Positions 25,266 to 34,903 of a stretch of 64,000 nt of DNA are shown piece after piece. Made by a program: the position numbers and the translations under genes. The notes under the pieces were generated by a model that saw nothing but the letters and a program-made list of their open reading frames with translations, had not been told where the DNA came from and made no database searches. Source of the stretch: Pseudomonas sp. FP2309 (GTDB lineage Bacteria > Pseudomonadota > Gammaproteobacteria > Pseudomonadales > Pseudomonadaceae); NCBI RefSeq assembly GCF_030687575.1, contig NZ_CP117439.1, positions 1,426,001-1,490,000 on the forward strand, written 5' to 3'. Within the stretch, counting starts at the first letter, position 1. Every line of letters begins with the position of its first letter.

Positions 25266-26612
25266 ATGCAGAACTCGACCCAAGCGGCGAATGCCTGGCG
25301 CATTCTGTTCCTGCTGTTCCTCGCCAACCTGTTCAATTTTTTCGATCGCACCATTCCCGCGATCATCATCGAACCCATCCGCATGGAATGGCACCTGAGC
25401 GACTTCCAGCTCGGCATCATCGGCACCGCCTTCACCATCGTTTACGCCATCGCCGGTCTGCCCCTTGGGCGTATGGCCGACACCGGCTCGCGCAGCAAAC
25501 TGATGGGCTGGGGCCTGTTTGCCTGGAGCGGACTGACGGCCGTCAACGGCCTGGTGGGCAGTTTCTGGACGTTTTTGCTGGTGCGTATGGGCGTCGGTAT
25601 CGGTGAAGCCAGCTATGCGCCGGCGGCTAACTCATTGATTGGCGATTTGTTCCCGGCACACCGTCGCGCCCGCGCCATGGGCATTTTCATGCTGGGCCTG
25701 CCGCTTGGCCTGCTGTTGGCGTTCTTTACCATTGGTGCGATGGTCAAGGCGTTCGACAGCTGGCGCGCGCCGTTCTTTATTGCGGCGGTGCCGGGGCTGA
25801 TCCTGGCGGTGTTCATGTTCTATATCAAGGAACCCAAGCGCGGTGCGGCAGAGACCGTGCAGGTCTCCCAGGAGCGCGTCGACCGCCCGATCCGGCGCGT
25901 GCTGGCCGTGTCAACCTTCCTCTGGCTGGTGCTGGCCGGACTGTGTTTTAACTTCGCCACCTACGCGTGCAATTCGTTCCTGGTGCCGATGCTGCAACGC
26001 TATTTTTTGATGCCTTTGCAGGACGCGGCGGTGGCCACCGGTGTCATCGTCGGGTTGACCGGGCTGGTGGGCCTGACCTTAGGCGGATGGGTTGCCGACA
26101 AGATCCATCAGCGTGTCGCCAATGGCCGTCTGCTGTTTGCGGCATTCAGCCTGATCATCTCCACGGTCACCACCGCGTGGGCGTTGCATGCCGGGCGCGT
26201 CGAGATCGGTGTGTTTGTCGCATTGTTCAGTGTGGGCTGGCTGTTCGCTTATAACTTCTATACCTGCGTGTACACGGCGATCCAGGACGTGGTCGAGCCA
26301 CGCCTGCGGGCAACGGCGATGGCGTTGTTTTTTGCCGGTCTGTACTTGTTGGGCGGGGGGATGGGACCGATCGTGGTGGGCGGGTTGTCCGATCATTTTG
26401 CCCATTCGGCCATGTATGCGGCGGGGGCCGAGCAGATGACCGAGGCCTACAAGGCGGTGGGCTTGCACGACGCGATGTACCTGATTCCCGTGGCGCTGTT
26501 TTTGACCATGCTGTTTCTGTTCCAGGCGTCGCGCAGTTTTGTGCGCGATGCCAAGCGCATGAAGGAGGGGTTGGTGGCAGTTGAGGCACCGGCTGCTGCC
26601 GCGACGGCATGA
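25266..26612 (+). CDS. MFS transporter, Spinster-like
   Basis: 448 residues with 12 predicted membrane helices. The first helix region, RILFLLFLANLFNFFDRTIPAII, and GLPLGRMADTGSR (MFS motif A between TM2 and TM3) fit the Spinster-type branch of the major facilitator superfamily. LVRMGVGIGEASYAPAANSLI and the RRARAMGIFMLGLPLG segment are also characteristic. Members move lipids, sphingolipids or organic acids, so the substrate is open. It ends at a bidirectional terminator shared with rapA. Confidence 0.85.
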   Translation: MQNSTQAANAWRILFLLFLANLFNFFDRTIPAIIIEPIRMEWHLSDFQLGIIGTAFTIVYAIAGLPLGRMADTGSRSKLMGWGLFAWSGLTAVNGLVGSFWTFLLVRMGVGIGEASYAPAANSLIGDLFPAHRRARAMGIFMLGLPLGLLLAFFTIGAMVKAFDSWRAPFFIAAVPGLILAVFMFYIKEPKRGAAETVQVSQERVDRPIRRVLAVSTFLWLVLAGLCFNFATYACNSFLVPMLQRYFLMPLQDAAVATGVIVGLTGLVGLTLGGWVADKIHQRVANGRLLFAAFSLIISTVTTAWALHAGRVEIGVFVALFSVGWLFAYNFYTCVYTAIQDVVEPRLRATAMALFFAGLYLLGGGMGPIVVGGLSDHFAHSAMYAAGAEQMTEAYKAVGLHDAMYLIPVALFLTMLFLFQASRSFVRDAKRMKEGLVAVEAPAAAATA

Positions 26613-26654
26613 GGCCGAGCTGACCCTTTCGTGAGCAAGCCCTTGAGACAAACA

Positions 26655-26687
26655 AAGAAGGCCCGCATACGCGGGCCTTCCTTATTA
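26655..26687. terminator. bidirectional terminator between the MFS gene and rapA
   Basis: AAGGCCCGC and GCGGGCCTT form a perfect 9-bp stem around ATAC, with T-rich sequence on both sides (TCCTTATT on plus, CTTTGTTTG on minus). It lies between two convergent genes and can serve both. Confidence 0.88.
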
Positions 26688-26704
26688 ACGGGGCGGGGCG
26701 GTCA

Positions 26705-29551
26705 TCAACCCGCCACTAACACCCGGATCGCTTCCAGTCGCAGCGCCGCTTTGTCGAGCATGGCCAGGCCTTGCTCGCGTTGGTTGCACAGGGCGACCAG
26801 TTCGCTGTCACGCACGGTCGGGTTGACCGCTTGCAAGGCGCTCAGGCGTGCGAGTTCTTCGTCAGTGTCCGCTGCCAGGCGACGCTTGGCCTCGGCCACG
26901 CGCTCGGCGTGACGCGGGGTGATCTTCTCTTCACCGGCGTTGATGCGCGGCGTGAGTTGATCGCGCTGGGCCTGCACGAACTTGTTGGCGCTGGCCCGTG
27001 GCACGCTTTCGAGCTGATCGTTCAAGGTTTCGAACGACACGCGGCCCGACAGGTCATTGCCATTGGCGTCCAGCAGGCAGCGCAGCGCAGCCGGCGGCAG
27101 GTAACGACCCAGTTGCAGCGCACGCGGTGCCACCACTTCACTGACGTAAAGCAGCTCCAGCAACACGGTGCCTGGCTTGAGCGCTTTGTTCTTGATCAGC
27201 GCCACGGCGGTGTTGCCCATGGAGCCGGACAGCACCAGGTCCATGCCGCCCTGCACCATCGGGTGTTCCCAGGTGATGAACTGCATGTCTTCGCGCGACA
27301 GCGCCTGGTTACGGTCGTAGGTGATGGTCACGCCTTCGTCGTCGCCCAGGGGGAAGCTGGCGTCGAGCATTTTTTCGCTTGGCTTGAGGATCAGCGCGTT
27401 TTCCGAATGGTCTTCGCTGTCGATGCCGAAGGCGTCGAACAGGGTTTCCATGTAGATCGGCAGGGCGAACTGATCGTCCTGCTCAAGGATGTCTTCGACC
27501 AGCGCATCGCCTTCACCCGCGCCGCCGGAATTAAGCTCCAGCAGGCGGTCGCGACCAGTGTGCAGTTCCTGCTCCAGGCGCTCACGCTCGGCGCGGGCTT
27601 CGTCGATCAGGGCTTGCCACTCGCCGTCGTCGGCGTTTTCCAGCAGCGGCAGCAGGCGCGGGCCGAACTGATGCTGCAAGGCGTTGCCGGTCGGGCAGGT
27701 ATTGAGGAACGCGTTCAGCGCTTCGTGGTACCACTGGAACAGACGCTCTTGGGGGCTGGTTTCCAGGTACGGCACGTGCAGTTCGATCACATGTTTCTGG
27801 CCGATCCGGTCCAGACGGCCGATCCGCTGTTCCAGCAGGTCGGGGTGGGACGGCAGGTCGAACAGCACCAGGTGATGGGAGAACTGGAAGTTACGGCCTT
27901 CGGAGCCGATTTCCGAACAGATCAGCACCTGGGCGCCGAACTCTTCATCGGCAAAGTAGGCGGCGGCGCGGTCACGCTCGAGGATGTTCATGCCCTCGTG
28001 GAACACCGTGGCCGGGATGCCGGAGCGCACGCGCAGGGCGTCTTCCAGGTCCATCGCGGTCTCGGCGTGGGCGCAGATCACCAACACCTTGGTGCGCTTG
28101 AGCATTTTCAGCTGGTCGATCAGCCACTCGACCCGTGGGTCGAAGCGCCACCAGCGGTTTTCTTCTTCGATGTCCGGCTGCGACTGGAAGCTGACTTCCG
28201 GGTACAGCTCGGCGTGCTCCCCCAGCGGCAACTCCATGTATTCGTCCGGGTTTGGCAGCGGGTAGGCGTGCAGCTTGCGCTCCGGGAAACCCTGCACGGC
28301 GGCGCGGGTGTTGCGGAACAGCACACGGCCGGTGCCGTGGCGGTCGAGCAGTTCACGCACCAGGCGGGCGCTGGCTTCAGCGTCGCCATCGTTGACCGCG
28401 GTCAGCAGCGCTTCGCCTTCGTTGCCGAGGAAACCCTGGATGGTCTTGTGCGCCGCCGGTGACAGGCGGCCCTTGTCCAGCAGCTCCTGAACGGCCTCGG
28501 CCACCGGGCGATAGTTTTCGCTTTCGGCGCGGAAGGCCTGCAGGTCGTGGAAGCGGTTCGGGTCCAGCAGGCGCAGGCGCGCGAAGTGGCTGTCCTGGCC
28601 CAGTTGTTCCGGGGTCGCGGTGAGCAGCAGCACGCCAGGAATCACTTCGGCCAGCTGCTCGACCAGCGCGTATTCCGGGCTGGCTTTTTCTTCATGCCAG
28701 ACCAGGTGGTGGGCTTCGTCGACCACCAGCAAATCCCAGCCGGCGGCAAACAGCGCGTCCTGGGCCTTCTCGTCGTCCACCAGCCACTCCAGTGCGACCA
28801 GTGCGAGCTGGGTGTCTTCGAAGGGGTTGGTGGCATCGCTTTCGATAAAGCGCTCTTCGTCGAACAGCGCGACTTGCAGATTGAAGCGGCGGCGCATTTC
28901 CACCAGCCATTGGTGCTGCAGGTTTTCCGGGACCAGGATCAGCACGCGATTGGCGCGACCCGACAGCAACTGGCGATGGATCACCAGACCCGCTTCGATG
29001 GTCTTGCCCAGACCCACTTCGTCGGCCAGCAATACGCGCGGCGCGATACGGTCGGCGACTTCGCGGGCGATATGCAGTTGGTGGGCAATAGGTTGCGCAC
29101 GCACGCCACCCAGGCCCCACAGCGAGGACTGCAACTGGCGGCTGGTGTGTTCCAGGGTGTGGTAGCGCAACGAGAACCAGGCCAGCGGGTCGATCTGGCC
29201 GGCGAACAGACGGTCGCTGGCCAGGCGGAACTGGATGAAATTGGAGAGTTGGGTTTCCGGCAGGGTGACCTGCTCGTTTTGCCCATTGAGGCCGTGGTAG
29301 ACCAGCAGGCCGTCGACATCGTCGACTTCCTGCACGGTCATTTTCCAGCCTTCGAAATGGGTGATGGTGTCACCCGGCGAGAACCTCACGCGGGTGAGGG
29401 GCGCATTCCGTAGCGCATACTGGCGAGTGTCGCCAGTGGCCGGATAGAGCACGGTCAACAAGCGGCCGTCCTGTGCCAGAACGGTGCCTAACCCCAGCTC
29501 TGCTTCGCTGTCACTAATCCAGCGTTGCCCCGGTTGATACTGCTGCGCCAT
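26705..29551 (-). CDS. rapA: RNA polymerase-associated helicase RapA (HepA)
   Basis: 948 residues, close to the usual 968 of E. coli RapA. The N-terminal Tudor-like part ([17 protein letters not shown]) precedes an SWI2/SNF2 ATPase: Walker A with Lys183 ([16 protein letters not shown]), DEAH box Asp278-His281 ([10 protein letters not shown]), LLTATPEQL, and helicase C-terminal motifs [15 protein letters not shown] and [13 protein letters not shown]. RapA binds core RNA polymerase and recycles it from post-termination complexes using ATP. It is monocistronic, with a free upstream region of about 220 bases and a strong terminator. Confidence 0.97.
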   Translation of the reverse strand: MAQQYQPGQRWISDSEAELGLGTVLAQDGRLLTVLYPATGDTRQYALRNAPLTRVRFSPGDTITHFEGWKMTVQEVDDVDGLLVYHGLNGQNEQVTLPETQLSNFIQFRLASDRLFAGQIDPLAWFSLRYHTLEHTSRQLQSSLWGLGGVRAQPIAHQLHIAREVADRIAPRVLLADEVGLGKTIEAGLVIHRQLLSGRANRVLILVPENLQHQWLVEMRRRFNLQVALFDEERFIESDATNPFEDTQLALVALEWLVDDEKAQDALFAAGWDLLVVDEAHHLVWHEEKASPEYALVEQLAEVIPGVLLLTATPEQLGQDSHFARLRLLDPNRFHDLQAFRAESENYRPVAEAVQELLDKGRLSPAAHKTIQGFLGNEGEALLTAVNDGDAEASARLVRELLDRHGTGRVLFRNTRAAVQGFPERKLHAYPLPNPDEYMELPLGEHAELYPEVSFQSQPDIEEENRWWRFDPRVEWLIDQLKMLKRTKVLVICAHAETAMDLEDALRVRSGIPATVFHEGMNILERDRAAAYFADEEFGAQVLICSEIGSEGRNFQFSHHLVLFDLPSHPDLLEQRIGRLDRIGQKHVIELHVPYLETSPQERLFQWYHEALNAFLNTCPTGNALQHQFGPRLLPLLENADDGEWQALIDEARAERERLEQELHTGRDRLLELNSGGAGEGDALVEDILEQDDQFALPIYMETLFDAFGIDSEDHSENALILKPSEKMLDASFPLGDDEGVTITYDRNQALSREDMQFITWEHPMVQGGMDLVLSGSMGNTAVALIKNKALKPGTVLLELLYVSEVVAPRALQLGRYLPPAALRCLLDANGNDLSGRVSFETLNDQLESVPRASANKFVQAQRDQLTPRINAGEEKITPRHAERVAEAKRRLAADTDEELARLSALQAVNPTVRDSELVALCNQREQGLAMLDKAALRLEAIRVLVAG

Positions 29552-29770
29552 GCTGCCTGACTCCCGCCGTGAAAAAGCCGACTATCTTAACGGAACAAGG
29601 TCCCCAGCCAAAGGACTCTGAGAAAAACTACTCTGTTTGAGGCGGACGGTGAGCCGTGAATCGACAGGTGGCGGGCACTTGCGAGTGTCGACTGGGTCAC
29701 AGGTTGGCGAGCTTGTGTTCAAGTCGCCCTGCGTCCCGCCGACAGCCTGTTGATCAGGAGAATTAAGATT

Positions 29771-30112
29771 ATGTTGCCACCTATGCTGCCCGTCAGCGTT
29801 GTGCCGGTTACGTCACAACTGGACCCGGTACGCCAGAAGCCGGATATCCCGCCCGTTGTACCTGCGCAGGCGAGTTCCAGCGAAAGCACGATCGACCTGA
29901 AGAAGGGCGATGCCGAGCAGTCGACGTTTTTGCTGCGTGAAGAACAGCGTCGCCAGCAGGAGCAACAGAAACGCCGGCGCGAAGCCGATGAAGATCCTGA
30001 CCAGCATCTGGCGATCCCCGGTGATCTGCTCAATGCCGACAACACCGTGCCCGTCGTGCCGTTGATCGAAGACGCACCGCGCCAGGGCTTGTGGGTGGAC
30101 GTCGAGGTTTAA
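29771..30112 (+). CDS. conserved Pseudomonas hypothetical protein
   Basis: 113 residues from ATG 29771, with AGGAGA ten bases upstream; a longer start at 29750 lacks a ribosome site. The N-terminal half is rich in Pro and Val (MLPPMLPVSVVPVTSQLDPV). The middle is a highly charged Gln/Arg/Glu stretch likely to be helical (REEQRRQQEQQKRRREADED). The end contains IPGDLLNADNTVPVVPLI. I recognise no domain; the composition suggests a largely disordered protein. Its stop overlaps the convergent aminotransferase stop by four bases. Confidence 0.6.
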   Translation: MLPPMLPVSVVPVTSQLDPVRQKPDIPPVVPAQASSSESTIDLKKGDAEQSTFLLREEQRRQQEQQKRRREADEDPDQHLAIPGDLLNADNTVPVVPLIEDAPRQGLWVDVEV

Positions 30113-31290
30113 CCGCGTAACTCCCGCAAGGCCGCCATCAGTGAGTCGATGTCGTGATCGTGGTTCAAGGGGCTCACCGAGATGCGCGCCACGCTGGTCA
30201 ACCCGCGTGCCTGCATATCCAGCGGGGTATAGGCCACGCCGTTGGCGCCGATATTGATCCGCTGCAATCCCAAGCGTCGTTTCAGTTCGAACGCATCCCA
30301 ATCGGCGAGGTTGAAGGCGATCAGGCCCGATTGGTGCGTGCCCAAGTCATACAGCGCAATACCTGGAATCTCACGCAAGGCTGTGCGTATGCGCGCTCCT
30401 GTCTGCGAGACGCGTTCCCACACCCGCTCAATCCCCAACTGATTGAGTTCCTGCAGGGCATTGCCCAGCCCCGCCAACAAAGCGAACGACACCTCGCTGG
30501 TCTCAAAACGCCGGGCGTCGTCGCGCAGGTCGAAGCCGTGGGCGCTCAATGGCGCTGAAAAAACATCGCGCCCGGCAGGCTGCAACTGCTCGAGAAACGC
30601 CGGTCGCACATACAGCAGCGCCGTGCCCCTTGGGCCGCGCAGGTGTTTGCGCCCGGCCGACTTGAGCACATCGCAGTGCAACGTCTGCACGTCCACCGGC
30701 AGTTGGCCGAGTGCCTGGCCGGCGTCGATGAAATAGGCAATGCCATGACGCTTGGCCACTTCGCCGACAGCCTGGGCGGGGTTGATCAGGCCGCCATTAG
30801 CCGGCAGCCAGGTCAGGTCGATCAGCTTCACGCGGGTATCGATCATCGCCTCCAACGCCTGCGGGCAGACCGCGCCGGTGGCATCGCAGGGGATGACCTC
30901 CACACGCGCACCGGCCTGCACGGCCAACTGCATGCTCGCCAGGTTGCCGCCCCATTCATGGCGCCCGACCAGGATGCGATCACCGGGGTGCCACGGGCCC
31001 AAGGCCTGGAACGCGAGGTTCCAGGCGGTCGAGCCACTGCTGGCGAACGCCACTGAGGCGGCAGGCGCGTTAAGCAGGTACGCGGCGGCACGGCGGGCGT
31101 TTTCCATCAGCACAGCGCCGTGCTCGCCGGCTTCCATCGGGCCGTCGCGGGCTTCGCGGTGCAACTGATCGAGGATGGCATCGAGGGTCGCCTGGCTCGG
31201 CAGGGAGGCACCGGCATGGTTGAAATGCACGAGGCCGGATTGGCAGCCGGGCGTGGCCTGTCTGAGTCGTTGGACGTCGATCGGGCTCAT
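30109..31290 (-). CDS. class V PLP aminotransferase (cysteine desulfurase/EgtE-like)
   Basis: 393 residues of fold-type I class V. Lys215 in SAGRKHLRGPRGT is the expected PLP lysine and Asp189 in YFIDAGQALGQ contacts the cofactor; FASSGSTAWNLAF (83-95) binds its phosphate. The N-terminal HFNHAGASLPS is typical of the EgtE/isopenicillin-epimerase-like branch, which acts as C-S lyases or aminotransferases. It overlaps the RidA gene by four bases, and RidA proteins remove the reactive enamines such enzymes release. A LysR gene in the same orientation precedes the pair. Confidence 0.85.
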   Translation of the reverse strand: MSPIDVQRLRQATPGCQSGLVHFNHAGASLPSQATLDAILDQLHREARDGPMEAGEHGAVLMENARRAAAYLLNAPAASVAFASSGSTAWNLAFQALGPWHPGDRILVGRHEWGGNLASMQLAVQAGARVEVIPCDATGAVCPQALEAMIDTRVKLIDLTWLPANGGLINPAQAVGEVAKRHGIAYFIDAGQALGQLPVDVQTLHCDVLKSAGRKHLRGPRGTALLYVRPAFLEQLQPAGRDVFSAPLSAHGFDLRDDARRFETSEVSFALLAGLGNALQELNQLGIERVWERVSQTGARIRTALREIPGIALYDLGTHQSGLIAFNLADWDAFELKRRLGLQRINIGANGVAYTPLDMQARGLTSVARISVSPLNHDHDIDSLMAALRELRG

Positions 31291-31757
31291 GGGCGCAGCT
31301 CGAAAATCGCGTCAACCTCCACCGCCACGCCGCCCGGCAGGCTGGACACACCCACCGCCGTGCGGGCATGCCGGCCCTTTTCACCGAGGGCGTTGACCAG
31401 CAGATTCGATGCGCCGTTGGCCACCGCACCCTGGCGCTGGAAGTCGGCGCCGCTGGCGATAAAAACCCCCAAGCGCAGGATGCGCACCAGACGTGACAGG
31501 TCATCGCCCAGGGCATCGCTCAATTGCGCGAGCAAACCCAATGCGGCCAGTTCCGCCGCCTGTGTGCCTTCTTCTTCACTGAGCGACTCGCCCAAACGGC
31601 CCACATAGGCAGGCCGGCCGTCCAGCAGCGGGATTTGCCCGGAGATAAACAGCTGATTCTGGCTGAATACATGGTTGACGTAGTTGGCAATCGGTTGGCT
31701 AGGTGCGGGCAGCGTCAGGCCAAGGGCCTGTGTGCGTTGGCGCAGGGAGTCGCTCAT
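31287..31757 (-). CDS. RidA/YjgF-family enamine/imine deaminase
   Basis: 156 residues from ATG 31757 (MSDSLRQRTQALGLTLP). The long form of the family is visible: SQPIANYVNHVFSQNQLFISGQIPL, then GRHARTAVGVSSLPGGVAVEVDAIFEL, which carries the arginine expected to bind the substrate carboxylate. RidA proteins hydrolyse 2-aminoacrylate and other enamines from PLP enzymes. Its 3' end overlaps the aminotransferase start by four bases, so the two are coupled and probably work together. Confidence 0.9.
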   Translation of the reverse strand: MSDSLRQRTQALGLTLPAPSQPIANYVNHVFSQNQLFISGQIPLLDGRPAYVGRLGESLSEEEGTQAAELAALGLLAQLSDALGDDLSRLVRILRLGVFIASGADFQRQGAVANGASNLLVNALGEKGRHARTAVGVSSLPGGVAVEVDAIFELRP

Positions 31758-31847
31758 GGTCAATTCTCATGGGTGATGAGGGTTGAGCATGTTGGCCTGG
31801 AGGGGAGGTGACAAACGGATAGAACTCACGGGACCTATCGAAATAAC

Positions 31848-32741
31848 TCACGCGTCGCGGCAGGCGTGTTTCAACCACTGGCCAAAGCACTCGGCCGCTT
31901 CACTGGCAGGGCCGTTGGGGGTGATCAGCCAATAGCCGATGTCACTGTGATAGGGCGGCCAGTCGAAGGCTTCGACCAGGCTGCCATCTTGCAGGCGGCG
32001 CTCGATCAAGCGGTGGCGGCCCATGGCGATGCCCTGGCCGGCCACGGCGGCTTCGACGACGATGTTGTAATCGTGCAGCCTCACGCGCGGGTGGTGTTCG
32101 AGGTTGACGTGATAGTGCCTGGACCAGTCCGTCCACTCGAACGGCCGGTGTGAGGTGGCCATCAACAGCGGCGCGTTGTGCCGTTGGCCGGCCTTGAACG
32201 CCGGGCTGCACACCGGTGAAATCACTTCCGCCATCAGCCGGGTAGCCTGCACGTCAGGCCAATCCCCCTTGCCGTAACGAATGGCCAGGTCGACTTCGGC
32301 GGCGGCGACGTTGGCCAGTGGAATGGCGGGTAGCAATTCCACCTGGATATGCGGGTGGCGCTCGAGAAACCCGGCCAGGCGCGGAGCCAGCCACAGCGCG
32401 GCGAAAGACGCCAGCAGGCCGATGCGCAGCACCGTGGCGCTGGGGGCCACCCGTTGCTCACGGGTGGCGGCGGCGATGGCGTCGAGCGCCGGGCGGATGT
32501 GGGCGTAGTACTGCTGGCCGTCGGCCGTCAGATCAATGGCGCGGGTGCGTCGGATAAACAGCGGTTTTCCGAGAAAGGCTTCGAGTTTATGCACCTGATG
32601 GCTAAGGGCGCTCTGGGTGACCGACAGCTCATGGGCTGCCTTGATAAAACTCAAGTGGCGCGCCACGGCTTCAAAGGCGCGCAGGGCCAGCAATGGCGGA
32701 AGATCCTTATGCAGTGCCACCTGAATGCGCCTCCTGGGCAA
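31848..32741 (-). CDS. LysR-type regulator, GcvA-like
   Basis: 297 residues. The winged HTH is clear (LRAFEAVARHLSFIKAAHELSVTQSALSHQVHKLE), and the effector domain has LRIGLLASFAALWLAPRLAGF and the GcvA-type ISPVCSPAF. A later GTG (MPRRRIQ-V, at 32720) is a possible alternative start. It lies 90 bases upstream of the RidA/aminotransferase pair in the same orientation, so it may regulate that pair or its own unit. Confidence 0.88.
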   Translation of the reverse strand: MPRRRIQVALHKDLPPLLALRAFEAVARHLSFIKAAHELSVTQSALSHQVHKLEAFLGKPLFIRRTRAIDLTADGQQYYAHIRPALDAIAAATREQRVAPSATVLRIGLLASFAALWLAPRLAGFLERHPHIQVELLPAIPLANVAAAEVDLAIRYGKGDWPDVQATRLMAEVISPVCSPAFKAGQRHNAPLLMATSHRPFEWTDWSRHYHVNLEHHPRVRLHDYNIVVEAAVAGQGIAMGRHRLIERRLQDGSLVEAFDWPPYHSDIGYWLITPNGPASEAAECFGQWLKHACRDA

Positions 32742-32853
32742 GCTCGAGAGCGCCGATTTTGGGCGACGGCCTGCCTTTTGTCGCGCGCTGATTTGCCGTC
32801 AGGCAGAGGAGGCCGCATTATTGGCGCATTCTCGCCACGACGTAAGCCAAGCC

Positions 32854-33015
32854 ATGAGTGATGACGACAAACTGATCGACCTGAATGCCGAACGCGCCAA
32901 GCGCGTGCATGACCTCAATGACAAACGCCTGAATGAAGTGCGCCAAGCGTTCGAACAAGCGATGCCGTTGGGAAAAGCCAAGAAGAAATCGAAAAACAAA
33001 CCTAAAAAGCGTTGA
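32854..33015 (+). CDS. small conserved basic protein
   Basis: 53 residues from ATG 32854 (MSDDDKLIDLNAERAKRVHDL). It is acidic at the start and ends in a strongly basic KAKKKSKNKPKKR tail. A predicted single amphipathic helix spans residues 8-38. The frame is open far upstream, but that part overlaps the divergent LysR gene. It is followed directly by a strong terminator. Function unknown; the basic tail suggests nucleic-acid or ribosome contact. Confidence 0.65.
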   Translation: MSDDDKLIDLNAERAKRVHDLNDKRLNEVRQAFEQAMPLGKAKKKSKNKPKKR

Positions 33016-33055
33016 ACTGACCTGCATCCATTGATGCAGGTCAGTTATTTCCCTT
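33015..33055 (+). terminator. rho-independent terminator
   Basis: AACTGACCTGCATC pairs perfectly over 14 bp with GATGCAGGTCAGTT around a four-base loop, followed by ATTTCCCTTCTTT. It begins at the stop codon of the small basic protein and separates it from the ANR-box region. Confidence 0.85.
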
Positions 33056-33079
33056 CTTTACGCCCCGTTGCGGGCGACA

Positions 33080-33093
33080 TTGATCCCCGTCAA
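33080..33093 (+). promoter_or_regulatory. ANR/FNR box upstream of the CcoM-like gene
   Basis: TTGATCCCCGTCAA matches the ANR/FNR consensus TTGAT-N4-ATCAA at nine of ten positions. A TTAACT -10-like element at 33115-33120 puts the site centre about 41 bases before the expected transcription start, the class II position. This predicts induction under low oxygen. Confidence 0.7.
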
Positions 33094-33158
33094 TTTTCCA
33101 ATCCGCCTTCTCCATTAACTTAGCCCTATCGCAACAGGGCAAGCACAGGAGGCCGGTC

Positions 33159-33275
33159 ATGTTTATCGATAATGTGGTGTTCGCCGGAGTGCTGACCGTA
33201 AGCCTCATGGTGCTGTTTTTTGTAGGGTTTGGATTTTTTATCTGGAAAGACGCGAACAAGCGTAAAAAACCATAG
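33159..33275 (+). CDS. ccoM: small membrane protein, probable cbb3 oxidase subunit CcoM
   Basis: 38 residues (MFIDNVVFAGVLTVSLMVLF followed by FVGFGFFIWKDANKRKKP), preceded by a perfect AGGAGG six bases before ATG. One transmembrane helix (about residues 8-28) leads into a basic C-terminal tail. Length, the DNVV start and the GFxxFIWKDxxK end match my recollection of the CcoM subunit of Pseudomonas cbb3-type cytochrome c oxidase, which stabilises the complex. The gene has its own ANR-type box and terminator, and the cco operon itself is not in this window, which fits CcoM being encoded separately. Confidence 0.8.
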   Translation: MFIDNVVFAGVLTVSLMVLFFVGFGFFIWKDANKRKKP

Positions 33276-33310
33276 GTTTTTCCGGGTTACATGAGCACGC
33301 AAGGCATTTT

Positions 33311-33336
33311 GGGCGACTTCGGTCGCCCTTTTTTTT
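33311..33336 (+). terminator. rho-independent terminator after the CcoM-like gene
   Basis: GGGCGAC-TTCG-GTCGCCC, a stem closed by a very stable UUCG tetraloop, followed by eight T. It lies 35 bases after the small gene's stop. Confidence 0.92.
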
Positions 33337-33373
33337 GCTTGCGATTTAATCCCTTTTGATAAAACCGGCGCAT

Positions 33374-33408
33374 AAAAAAAGGTGCGGTCCTCAGTGAGGC
33401 CGCACCTT
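33374..33408 (-). terminator. rho-independent terminator after pitA
   Basis: AAGGTGCGG and CCGCACCTT pair with further pairing towards the loop; on the minus strand the stem is followed by a run of seven T. It lies 20 bases after the pitA stop. Confidence 0.88.
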
Positions 33409-33427
33409 GTTCTTCAGCGACTGGCTA

Positions 33428-34903
33428 TCAGTTGCCGAGTGCCTTCGAGGCCAACCAGAACAACCCGGCCGACAGGCCGACGGTCGCGGGCAGGGTCAGT
33501 ACCCAGGCCATCAGGATGGTCTTGACGGTGCCGCCTTGCAGGCCGCTCTTGTTGGCGACCATGGTGCCGGCCACACCGGAAGACAGCACATGGGTGGTGG
33601 ATACCGGCAGGGCGAAGATGTTGGCAAAGCCAATCATGGTGGCGGTGGTGATTTGCGCCGACATGCCTTGGGCGTAGGTCATGCCCTGCTTGCCGATCTT
33701 CTCACCGATGGTCAGCACCACGCGCTTCCAGCCCACCATGGTGCCCAGGCCCAAGGCCAGTGCGACAGCGAGGATCACCCAGAACGGTGCGTACTCGGTA
33801 GTGGCGGTCAGGTCTTTGCGCAGCTTGTCCAGGTCCGCCTTCTCGCGCGCATCCAGGCCCGGCAGCTTGCCGACTTTCTTCGCGGTGTCGTCCAGGCAAA
33901 GCAGGTAGCGACGCACTTCGATACGCTGGTCCGAGGTCAGTGAATGGTAGTCGGAGACGCCTTTCAATGTGCTGACGAGCGCGTTGATGGTGGGTTCGGT
34001 CTGCTGTGGATTGCACTGGAACTTGCCTGGCAGATCGTCCTTCACGCTTTTGCCCAGTGCCAGGAACTCGCCGAGCGTGGCGTTATTGCGCTGGTAGAAC
34101 TGGCTCAAATGCACGGTAGCGTCGCGGGTGCGCTCGATCTGGTAAGTGGTGCTGCCCAGGTCGAGTACGAACTGCGCCGGCACGATGCCGATCAGCACCA
34201 GCATGATCAGGCCGATACCTTTCTGACCGTCGTTGGAGCCGTGCACGAAACTCACGGCCATGGCGGAAATCACCAGGACCAGGCGGTTCCAGAACGGTGG
34301 GTGCTTCTTGTCGTCGAGCTTGCGGCGCTGGTCCGGGGTCTTGTGCATCTTCGACAGCGGGCGCCACCACTTCAGGCCGATCAGCACCAGGGCTGCGACC
34401 AGGAAACCGGCCATCGGCGAGAACACCAGGGAAGCCCCGATATCAATCGCCTTCTGCCAGTTCACGCCGTCAGCCAGCGGGATATCGTTGATCAGGGCGT
34501 TGGCCAGGCCGACACCAAGGATCGAGCCGATCAGTGTGTGCGAACTGGAGGCGGGGATGCCGAAGTACCACGTGCCCAGGTTCCAGGTGATCGCCGCCGC
34601 CAATAAAGAGAAGACCATGGCCAGACCGTGGCCGGTGTTCACATTGATCAGCAACTCCACCGGCAGCAGGTGCACGATGGCGTAGGCGACACCGACACCA
34701 CCGAGCAACACGCCGAGGAAGTTGAACACCCCGGAGAAGAACACGGCCAGATGCGGCGGCATGGCTTTGGTATAGATGACTGTGGCCACCGCGTTAGCGG
34801 TGTCATGAAAGCCATTGATGAACTCGAAGGCGAGGACAAAGGCCAGGGCGAGCAACAGGCTCACGAGAACCCAAGCATCCAGTCCGCTGAATAAATCGAT
34901 CAT
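33428..34903 (-). CDS. pitA: low-affinity inorganic phosphate transporter
   Basis: 491 residues of the PiT family with ten or more membrane helices. The family signature is duplicated: FEFINGFHDTANAVATVIYTKAM near the N-terminus and VHGSNDGQKGIGL in the middle, with SSSHTLIGSILGVG and LPVSTTHVLSSGVAGT as the paired substrate-binding loops. A central cytoplasmic loop of about 140 residues separates the halves, as in E. coli PitA (499 residues). It takes up metal-phosphate with protons. The gene is monocistronic with its own terminator. Confidence 0.93.
   Translation of the reverse strand: MIDLFSGLDAWVLVSLLLALAFVLAFEFINGFHDTANAVATVIYTKAMPPHLAVFFSGVFNFLGVLLGGVGVAYAIVHLLPVELLINVNTGHGLAMVFSLLAAAITWNLGTWYFGIPASSSHTLIGSILGVGLANALINDIPLADGVNWQKAIDIGASLVFSPMAGFLVAALVLIGLKWWRPLSKMHKTPDQRRKLDDKKHPPFWNRLVLVISAMAVSFVHGSNDGQKGIGLIMLVLIGIVPAQFVLDLGSTTYQIERTRDATVHLSQFYQRNNATLGEFLALGKSVKDDLPGKFQCNPQQTEPTINALVSTLKGVSDYHSLTSDQRIEVRRYLLCLDDTAKKVGKLPGLDAREKADLDKLRKDLTATTEYAPFWVILAVALALGLGTMVGWKRVVLTIGEKIGKQGMTYAQGMSAQITTATMIGFANIFALPVSTTHVLSSGVAGTMVANKSGLQGGTVKTILMAWVLTLPATVGLSAGLFWLASKALGN

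Noticed and set aside
26771..28462. 563-codon plus-strand frame inside rapA
   Set aside because: Antisense shadow of an unambiguous RapA helicase.
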